The notes under the pieces are model-generated. The model was not told the origin of the DNA, did not search any database, and saw nothing but the letters and a program-made list of their open reading frames with translations. Both the position numbers and the translations under genes were made by a program. Below are positions 6,707 through 12,335 of a stretch of 15,935 nucleotides of DNA, piece after piece. This DNA is from CAZEDU01 sp964511185 (GTDB taxonomy: Bacteria > Myxococcota > Myxococcia > Myxococcales > Myxococcaceae). Positions within the stretch are counted from its first letter, which is position 1. Each line of letters begins with the position of its first letter. The stretch is taken from assembly GCA_964511185.1 (NCBI GenBank), contig CAZEDU010000118.1, positions 1-15,935 on the forward strand. Reading direction: 5' to 3'.

Positions 6707-7414
6707 ATGCCCGCCGCACCAGCCCCTAGAACTAAGAATCCGACGTCTACCGCCGCGCCCGCCGAGGTCGCGCCGCCCGCCGAGCCCAGGGTCATTTCGT
6801 TCGGGTTAGCGCGCGTTCTGGTTGGGCCGCCTAAGGCCGATCCAGTCGAAGCGCGCCGAACCGTAGAGAAGGCCCTGGCCGAGGCCGAAGCGAACATCAG
6901 TCAATTGGTCGAGTCCCTTTACCGTGTTAGCTCCCCGGCGTTGGCCGACCGGTTGCGGAAGGAAGAAGCCCGCCGCGACCAGATGAAGGCCGAGCTAGCC
7001 CAACTCCAGCCGGTGACGCCCGAGATTAAGACCCAGGCCTTCGTAGCAATCACCCAGGGCACCAAGGTCCTCGAACTCATTGCTATCGACGCCCCCGGTG
7101 ACCGCGTGTTTTCGAACGGCCGGCTTAAACGAACCGTCGCCTCGCTGATTGACTCGCACTTGGATTTTGATCGGGCCGCGGCCAAGTACCGGAGCTCCTC
7201 GAAGACCGAGCCCCACCGCGTTCTTGAGTACGTGGGTTCCGGAGTGTCGACCGAGCCGTGGGAGGCCTTCCAGGTCAAAATCTCCGACGGCCGCGCCTCT
7301 ACCATCAGCTGGAAGAAGCCAACGGTTAGCGGGAAGCTCACCAGGGTGCAGGCACTGGAGTTCTTTAAGCGCGGGCTGGTTGACGCGACGTTGACCAAGT
7401 TCTCCGAGGACTAA
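6707..7414 (+). CDS. Hypothetical protein with coiled-coil segment
   Basis: A 235-residue protein of no recognised family. Residues 1-28 are Ala/Pro-rich and disordered. Residues about 45-102 form a long charged helix or coiled coil (VEKALAEAEANISQLVESLY, then RLRKEEARRDQMKAELAQL). The remainder is mixed and ends in a basic domain (about 190-235). The coiled coil resembles the C-terminal linker of large serine recombinases, but no catalytic domain is present; this is weak inference. The ATG at 6707 has only a weak GAGAG upstream. The TAA is followed directly by the next gene's GTG, so the two are co-translated. Codons such as CTA, GTA and GTT are commoner than in the mrp genes, hinting at transfer. 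Confidence 0.65.
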   Translation: MPAAPAPRTKNPTSTAAPAEVAPPAEPRVISFGLARVLVGPPKADPVEARRTVEKALAEAEANISQLVESLYRVSSPALADRLRKEEARRDQMKAELAQLQPVTPEIKTQAFVAITQGTKVLELIAIDAPGDRVFSNGRLKRTVASLIDSHLDFDRAAAKYRSSSKTEPHRVLEYVGSGVSTEPWEAFQVKISDGRASTISWKKPTVSGKLTRVQALEFFKRGLVDATLTKFSED

Positions 7415-7738
7415 GTGCATCCGGCGGCCGTCGAAATCGCGCTACGTACGGCCCGCATCTACGAAACGCTCGCGAACACTTCGACCTGGCCGACCTCGCC
7501 CCTGCCGCCACCTGCTACCGGTAAGAAGCTCTTCGCGTTGCAGCTGGTGTTCGCGGCCCGGCGGGACGTCATGGTCGAATTTCCCCGAGAACGCTACGCC
7601 GAGCACGTAGACGCCGCGTTCGAGGTAGTCAGGACCCAGGCCGCGACGTTGGTGAACGCGATTGATTGGGGCGGCCCCGACGCTCAGGCGCAGATGGTCG
7701 AGGGGCTACGGCGGGCGGTTAGGGCGGCGGTAGCGTAG
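7415..7738 (+). CDS. Hypothetical 107-aa protein
   Basis: A small protein of unknown function. Its GTG start immediately follows the TAA of the upstream gene, with GAGGA (7406-7410) as ribosome-binding site, so it is translationally coupled. No signal peptide or membrane helix is visible. The chain looks alpha-helical at both ends (AVEIALRTARIYETLA; AQMVEGLRRAVRAAVA), with a central RDVMVEFPRERYAEHVDAAF. It ends with TAG at 7736-7738, 68 bp before the HEPN gene. Position suggests a functional pair with the 235-aa protein, but nothing shows the activity. Confidence 0.55.
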   Translation: MHPAAVEIALRTARIYETLANTSTWPTSPLPPPATGKKLFALQLVFAARRDVMVEFPRERYAEHVDAAFEVVRTQAATLVNAIDWGGPDAQAQMVEGLRRAVRAAVA

Positions 7739-7806
7739 GTCGTGGCGTCCCAAAAGTAGACTACCGAGACGCGAGGGGCTGTCGGCGGCCAAGCGACCGT
7801 TTTTTC

Positions 7807-8445
7807 GTGCGGCCCGCGGGTGAACTTTTTGAGACGCTCGCCGGCATGGAACGGCAGGGACTCAGCAGGCTGGTTCGTGAGATTCGCGACTGGGTTAACG
7901 AGCCTGAGAATCGAGCGCGACTGAAAAAGGTGCCGCGAGGCTTTGACCAGATCTGCTCCGCAATGGACGCGATCGAGGACTGTGACCACGCGCTTTCGTT
8001 CCACACAACGGGGCTGGATCGGATAGCTACGACGCTAAACGACCGGACCGGGCTCTTGTACCTGTCGCACTACGGCTTTCTCCAGGCGCTCTTCCTGCAA
8101 CAAGACGCGGTAGATCACCTAGCGGGCCAACTCGGGGCTGGGAAGCTTGATCTCGCCGGGTACCCACAGTTAAGGGAGGTGCGTGACGTGCGAAACAGCG
8201 TCGCCCATATGACCCAGAAGGGGCACAAAGAGGAAACGCGCGAATTCTACGGCATCATTCAAGGAACAATGACGCCGAGCACGTTTGACCTCTACCGCTT
8301 TGACAGTCAGGCGGAGTTCGAGACCGTCCCGGTCTCAACGCGTGAGCTACTTCTGGTACAGGAGCGCGCGCTGGGGGGAGAGCTTGCACGCATCCTGCGC
8401 CATCTCGAGGCTAGCGCGGACTGGAAAGCGCCCTCCCAACCGTAG
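7807..8445 (+). CDS. HEPN-domain protein (candidate RNase/toxin)
   Basis: A 212-residue all-helical protein. The diagnostic feature is R129-x4-H134 in REVRDVRNSVAHM, the R-X4-6-H motif that forms the RNase site of HEPN proteins. It follows a helix with LFLQQDAVDHLAGQL and a YPQLREVRD lead-in, a pattern seen in HEPN families. Many HEPN proteins are RNA-cleaving toxins or defence effectors; others are inactive. The GTG at 7807 gives the longest frame but lacks a clear ribosome site; ATG at 7846 is an alternative. The 3' end overlaps the convergent resolvase gene by 35 bp. No obvious MNT-type antitoxin is adjacent; the small upstream ORF is the only nearby same-strand candidate partner. Confidence 0.68.
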   Translation: MRPAGELFETLAGMERQGLSRLVREIRDWVNEPENRARLKKVPRGFDQICSAMDAIEDCDHALSFHTTGLDRIATTLNDRTGLLYLSHYGFLQALFLQQDAVDHLAGQLGAGKLDLAGYPQLREVRDVRNSVAHMTQKGHKEETREFYGIIQGTMTPSTFDLYRFDSQAEFETVPVSTRELLLVQERALGGELARILRHLEASADWKAPSQP

Positions 8446-9004
8446 CCCTCGGCACCTTCACGGCCGCGCTGATCTCCCGTACCGACTTCCCCGCGGCCTT
8501 TAGCTCTCGCGCTCGACGCTCTTGGGCCTCGGTCATTCGCTTCGGCCGGCCCCAGCGCCTACCCTCGCCCTCTACGCGTTCCCGGGCCGCCGCAATCCGT
8601 TCGTTGATCGCCAGCCGCTCCATACGCGACGCCCAGGCCATGACCGCCAAAATCACTTCAGCCGCCGGGCCGTCGAGCGAAAAGCCATCGGACACGCTCA
8701 CGACCTCGCACCCACCGGCCCGGAGTTCCTCTATCAGCTCGAAGGTGTCGCGAATCCCCGAGCGCGTTAAACGGTCGAGTCGAAACACGTAGAGCCGCCT
8801 CACCAAGCCCGCCCGAACGTCCGCACGCAACCGGTCGAGTTCGGGTCGGGCCAGCGTCTTGCCGCTGCGTTTTTCCGCGTACCAGGCCCCTACCGCGTCG
8901 CCCCTGGCCGTAGCAGCGCGCTCAATGGCCAAACGTTGCATGCCGAGGTCTTGGGCGCGGGAACTAACTCGAACGTACGCGGCGGTCGGGCGGGGCGAGG
9001 TCAT
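8411..9004 (-). CDS. Serine recombinase, resolvase/invertase family
   Basis: A 197-residue small serine recombinase. The N-terminal catalytic domain (about 7-140) shows AAYVRVSSRAQ with nucleophile S14, and the arginine motif FRLDRLTRSG. A long helix follows (MERLAINERIAAARERVEGE), then GRRWGRPKRM and a C-terminal helix-turn-helix (about 158-195: EISAAVKVPRATVGRAL). This is the full resolvase/invertase layout (180-200 residues), so it is probably active at a nearby res-like site. The ATG at 9004 was chosen, with AAGGA 11 bases upstream; a GTG at 9028 would overlap the upstream ORF's stop and is possible. It is likely cotranscribed with the 88-aa ORF. It probably serves the mobile accessory region. 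Confidence 0.88.
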   Translation of the reverse strand: MTSPRPTAAYVRVSSRAQDLGMQRLAIERAATARGDAVGAWYAEKRSGKTLARPELDRLRADVRAGLVRRLYVFRLDRLTRSGIRDTFELIEELRAGGCEVVSVSDGFSLDGPAAEVILAVMAWASRMERLAINERIAAARERVEGEGRRWGRPKRMTEAQERRARELKAAGKSVREISAAVKVPRATVGRALSSPR

Positions 9005-9017
9005 AGCGGGTCGGTCC

Positions 9018-9284
9018 TTACGCTTCACCAAGGTCGGCCGGGCTCGCGTTCATCATGAAGTCGTCCGCGCGCTCGAAGGCCACCGCGTACGCTTCGGCGG
9101 CCAAGCCCAATTCGACGCGGGCGGCCTCGAGGGCGGGGGAGTCGGGCAAGTGCTTCTCGAGCGCGGTGAATAGTTCGAGGGCTTTGGTTAGGGCGGCGCG
9201 GGCGGTATCGACGGCGGACCAATTCGATTCGAGCGTTCGGAAGTTCTCAAGGACGGTGGGGCTCAGCTTCTCGGCGTTCATCAT
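9018..9284 (-). CDS. Hypothetical 88-aa helical protein
   Basis: A small acidic, mostly helical protein with no known family. Two long helices are apparent (TARAALTKALELFTALEKHL and SPALEAARVELGLAAEAYAV). It starts at the first of two adjacent ATG codons (9284), with GGAG nine bases upstream, and ends with TAA at 9020-9018, 13 bases before the chosen resolvase start. It is the first gene of a two-gene - strand unit and is divergent from the zinc-finger/RHH gene. It could be an accessory factor for the recombinase; that is contextual only. Confidence 0.55.
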   Translation of the reverse strand: MMNAEKLSPTVLENFRTLESNWSAVDTARAALTKALELFTALEKHLPDSPALEAARVELGLAAEAYAVAFERADDFMMNASPADLGEA

Positions 9285-9464
9285 TTCGGCTTACTCCGGC
9301 AACGAGGCCTCAAACGACCTCTAACCGGTATCGTCGCCGAGCTTAGCTCCTTTCGTCTACGTGGGACAATTGCGGTGCGGGTGGATTCGGGTAGGCCGCG
9401 CACGTAACTCGCCTAAACAGCCCCGGTAGACGTAGGCTCTTTAGGTCAAGTGGAGGAGGTTTAG
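9285..9464. promoter_or_regulatory. Divergent regulatory region, possible res site
   Basis: This 180-bp region lies between the resolvase unit (-) and the zinc-finger/RHH gene (+). A 7-bp inverted pair, CGTCTAC (9354-9360) and GTAGACG (9426-9432), is visible. GGAGGAGG (9452-9459) is a very strong ribosome site five bases before the GTG at 9465. A resolvase gene next to such a gap often has its recombination site there, but no resolvase-type repeat set could be confirmed. Confidence 0.3.
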
Positions 9465-9782
9465 GTGGTTAAGGGATGCCGCGTCGAGGGGTGCGGTTCG
9501 CCGATTCGGCCGGGCGGGGCTCGAGGTCTTTGCGCGCGTCACTGGAAGCAAGACCAACGCGCCCGCAAGCAGAAGAAGCGCCCACACCTAACCGCCGAGC
9601 TCCTACGCCAGCCGCTGAAGGCCCCCGTACCGGTGCGGTTCGCCATGGAAGCCGCGCTAAAGGAACGCATCGACCGGCTAGCGCGCGACGAAGGAATCAA
9701 GCCAGCTGAGTGGATTAGACGAGCGTGCGTAGAGCGAGCGCAGCGAATCGACCGAGCGCGCCGACCTCGAACGAAGAAATAG
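9465..9782 (+). CDS. Zinc-finger and ribbon-helix-helix DNA-binding protein
   Basis: A 105-residue basic protein with two recognisable parts. Residues about 5-27 contain CRVEGCGSPIRP and GLCARHWKQ, a C-x4-C...C-x2-H zinc-binding pattern frequent in small phage and plasmid proteins. Residues about 55-95 (PVRFAMEAALKERIDRLARD, then IKPAEWIRRACVERAQR) fit a ribbon-helix-helix (CopG/Arc-like) DNA-binding domain. The GTG at 9465 is fixed by GGAGGAGG five bases upstream. It likely regulates the divergent resolvase unit or its own promoter. The tail is Arg/Lys-rich. Family membership is by pattern, not by a search. Confidence 0.65.
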   Translation: MVKGCRVEGCGSPIRPGGARGLCARHWKQDQRARKQKKRPHLTAELLRQPLKAPVPVRFAMEAALKERIDRLARDEGIKPAEWIRRACVERAQRIDRARRPRTKK

Positions 9783-9948
9783 GGGTGCCGGGGGGAATGG
9801 GTCCCTCGACGGGGCTTCTAGGGGCCCTACGCGCGCAGAAAAAAGTCCGAGATTCGTCAAGCCACCGGTGCGGGCAACCTACTTTCGCCGACACTCGAGC
9901 CTTCAGTGAGCGTCGGGCTTTCCGCTTTACTCAGGGTGAGGGGGAATT

Positions 9949-10191
9949 ATGCGCCAGCGCCCATCGAGGCTTTTTCTCGGTCTTCTGTTCGCGTGGCTGG
10001 TCGTCGTTCCGGTTGAGACTCGCGCCGGCGCGGACGAGCTGGTCTTCTTCAACACCAAGTCGTTCAAGTTTCATTGCCCGGCATGCAAGTGGGCGGTTCG
10101 GTGCACTAGAAACTGCGTCACGGTTCGACACTCTCAGGCGGTCGCGAGCGGCGGGGTCCCGTGCAAGGTGTGTGGAGGGACGTGCAGGTGA
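9949..10191 (+). CDS. Small secreted Cys-rich protein
   Basis: An 80-residue protein with a clear signal peptide (basic N-terminus, then LFLGLLFAWLVVV, cleavage probably after TRA-GA near residue 27). The mature part reads FFNTKSFKFHCPACKWAVRC and ends in VPCKVCGGTC. This recalls small extracytoplasmic domains with the pattern of a strand, FH-x2-C, a Ser-x-x-Ala helix and PCKVC that often accompany secreted enzymes; it probably binds a metal through the Cys/His set. The ATG at 9949 follows GAGGGGG. Its TGA overlaps the ATG of the secreted protease by one base, so the two are coupled and probably work together outside the cytoplasm. Confidence 0.68.
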   Translation: MRQRPSRLFLGLLFAWLVVVPVETRAGADELVFFNTKSFKFHCPACKWAVRCTRNCVTVRHSQAVASGGVPCKVCGGTCR

Positions 10192-11555
10192 TGCGGCTGA
10201 GCCTCGGAGGGCAGATTCTCCTCCTCCTAGTGCCGATCTTGGGGGTCGCCGACACCAAAACATCGAGAGACTTGCCACCCACAACAATTTACGAACTCGT
10301 ATCCAAGTCAACCGTCGTTGTGCGGACGAATCGCGACAGCCTTGGGAGTGGTGTTGTTGTTGGAAAGGGGGAGGTTGCGACAAACCATCACGTTGTGGTC
10401 GGCGCCTCTGAGGTTACGGTTCATTACGGAGCTAGGGCTTGGAATGCGACTGTTCTTGCCTCGAACAAGGAGCGAGACATCGCGCTTCTTAGTGTTCCCG
10501 GACTTTTGCTACCCCGCGCACAGCTGCGGAAATCAAGCACGATCAAAGTGGGGGAGCCGGTCTTCGCGTTGGGCGCCCCGAAAGGGCACGAGCAAACATT
10601 TTCCCAGGGCATCGTGTCGGCTCTCAGACCTCGGCACTCTGCCTTCGAAATTCAAACCACCGCGCCGATTTCACCGGGGTCGAGCGGCGGGGGGCTTTAC
10701 GACGCGCGAGCACAACTGATCGGGCTCACGACCTTCATCGATCCTCGCGGTCAGAATCTCAATTTCGCGCATCCGTCAGAGTGGATTACGTGGTTGCGAA
10801 AGAACCCGACAATTGATCTAGCCAAAGACCAGGAACGCCGGTCTGGAAGCCTTTACTCCGCTCGTGTTCGTCCGGAAGTTGTGCGGTGTCAGATGGAAGG
10901 AAGTTCAATGTGGGGCATTTTTTCGGGCGGAATGGAGGTTCTCGAGACCCGGGCGTCAAGCGAGGAGTGGATTATTGAAGACGTTGACGGCCAAACGCCG
11001 ACACACACCAAGATCATTCCTTACCAAAAGCACCCCACGAAATTGGTTCTCGAAGACATCGACCGAAATTCAGGGCTCGCCCGATTCAGGCCAATCGACA
11101 GATCCAGATTCTCCTACTGGCTCATATTTAAAGAGGACCAGATCCTGCTCATCAGGGACGAAATCGGAACAATACACGGAGAAGTGCGAACTATTTCGAC
11201 GGGCGGCGAGTGTGTCGGAACGACCAAGGCGAAATACTTGGCCGAGGTTGAGGCTGAACGAGAGCTGGCGAGGACATCCAGACCTGGGCGGCTTCTGACC
11301 GGCGATGCAAATCAAGACTGTCTCAACGAGGATGCGGAGGCCTGCTTCGCGCTTGGTCGCCAGTACCTGGGAGGCAGGCGGTGGGAAAGAAGCGAATCCG
11401 GCGCGCTCGATGCGTTTCGAAAGGCGTGTCGTCTCGGTCATGGTGAGGGATGCTTTGAAGCGGCTTTATTGTACGGCAATGCAACTATGGTTGAGCGCGC
11501 AAACGAGTACCTAGATCGTGCGTGCAGGCTGGGGCACGGACCGGCCTGTCGGTAG
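10191..11555 (+). CDS. Secreted trypsin-like serine protease with Sel1-like tail
   Basis: A 454-residue exported protein. Residues 1-21 form a signal peptide (GGQILLLLVPILGV). Residues about 30-205 form a trypsin/DegP-like domain with a complete triad: H67 in VATNHHVV, D96 in KERDIALL and S165 in SPGSSGGGL, where Ser replaces the usual Asn of GNSGG. Residues about 215-370 are an unrecognised beta-rich region. Residues about 380-454 carry Sel1-like repeats (CFALGRQYLGG; AFRKACRLGHGEGCFEAALL; LDRACRLGHGPACR). No PDZ domain is visible, unlike DegP. The ATG at 10191 gives the signal peptide at once; the longer frame from 10161 overlaps the upstream gene. A protein-quality or signalling protease is plausible. 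The DNA is visibly less GC-rich than the mrp region. Confidence 0.82.
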   Translation: MRLSLGGQILLLLVPILGVADTKTSRDLPPTTIYELVSKSTVVVRTNRDSLGSGVVVGKGEVATNHHVVVGASEVTVHYGARAWNATVLASNKERDIALLSVPGLLLPRAQLRKSSTIKVGEPVFALGAPKGHEQTFSQGIVSALRPRHSAFEIQTTAPISPGSSGGGLYDARAQLIGLTTFIDPRGQNLNFAHPSEWITWLRKNPTIDLAKDQERRSGSLYSARVRPEVVRCQMEGSSMWGIFSGGMEVLETRASSEEWIIEDVDGQTPTHTKIIPYQKHPTKLVLEDIDRNSGLARFRPIDRSRFSYWLIFKEDQILLIRDEIGTIHGEVRTISTGGECVGTTKAKYLAEVEAERELARTSRPGRLLTGDANQDCLNEDAEACFALGRQYLGGRRWERSESGALDAFRKACRLGHGEGCFEAALLYGNATMVERANEYLDRACRLGHGPACR

Positions 11556-11639
11556 GGCTTTGAGACTTGGGGCGAAGAAAAGGGCGACACACGAGCAAAA
11601 ACTATTTAGGGGCGCGGTGGCCGCCTTTGTCGTGGCCAC

Positions 11640-12335
11640 ATGACCAAAACCATGGGCGTCATTGGAAACACAAACCTCTCGCCAAGCGCAATCAGAGCAC
11701 TCGATCCCCACCGTTCCAGATGGATGCTGTTTGTTGATGGGGAGAACCTTGCGATTCGTGCGAAGAGCGTGGTGGACCTTACGAAGGCCAAAGAAGATGC
11801 ATTCTATGTTCCCGACGCCTATGTCTGGTTTCCAAACACAAGTCCGCTAGGCATTCTGCCTGGAACCGAGTGGCGAACCGACAAGCGGCTGATGGAGCGT
11901 CTTCAGGACCAAGGCCTTCGAGCGCATTACTACACTAGCGTCAAGGGAGACGATCAGCGCGTGAGGGCGGTACGAGAGAAGCTTTGGCTGGCAGGTTTCT
12001 CTCCAAATGTTTTCAAACGAGAGAAGGAGCGAGGCTCAAAGGCCGTCGATATTGCTTTGGCGCGTGACCTTCTGAGCCACGCGTACCGCGACAGTTTCGA
12101 CGTGGCGATTCTTGTCGCGGGGGACGCAGACTATTTACCGCTGGTCGACGAGGTAAAACGGACCGGCAAGCGGGCTGTGGTCGCATTCTTTGGGGACGCG
12201 ACCTCTGAGGCTCTGCGGACCGAGGCTGACTCTTTTGTCGACATTGCTCCGCCTTTCCAGAGTATGTGGGCGCGACACATCGAGCTTTGCGCTATGGATG
12301 CCAAACTCGCGGCAGAGGAAGCGGCATCCAAGTAG
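11640..12335 (+). CDS. NYN-domain (PIN-like) nuclease
   Basis: A 231-residue protein whose residues about 27-205 form a NYN domain, a PIN-like metal-dependent RNase fold. Visible motifs are MLFVDGENLAIRAK (D33), ERGSKAVDIALARDLL (D137), and VAILVAGDADYLPLV (D162 and D164), followed by KRTGKRAVVAFFG. All acidic positions expected for metal binding are present. The ATG at 11640 lacks a clear ribosome site; ATG at 11652 is an alternative. The last 44 bases overlap the antisense tail of the integrase frame. NYN proteins act on RNA in varied contexts including defence, but no partner gene here shows a specific role. Confidence 0.82.
   Translation: MTKTMGVIGNTNLSPSAIRALDPHRSRWMLFVDGENLAIRAKSVVDLTKAKEDAFYVPDAYVWFPNTSPLGILPGTEWRTDKRLMERLQDQGLRAHYYTSVKGDDQRVRAVREKLWLAGFSPNVFKREKERGSKAVDIALARDLLSHAYRDSFDVAILVAGDADYLPLVDEVKRTGKRAVVAFFGDATSEALRTEADSFVDIAPPFQSMWARHIELCAMDAKLAAEEAASK

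Noticed and set aside
7770..7805. Terminator between the 107-aa ORF and the HEPN gene, with a T6 run
   Set aside because: Only a 4-bp stem (GTCG/CGAC) can be drawn before the T-run, too weak to call.
9725..10411. 228-residue + frame overlapping the secreted small protein
   Set aside because: Overlaps two better-supported genes in other frames and has Arg/Ser-rich shadow composition.
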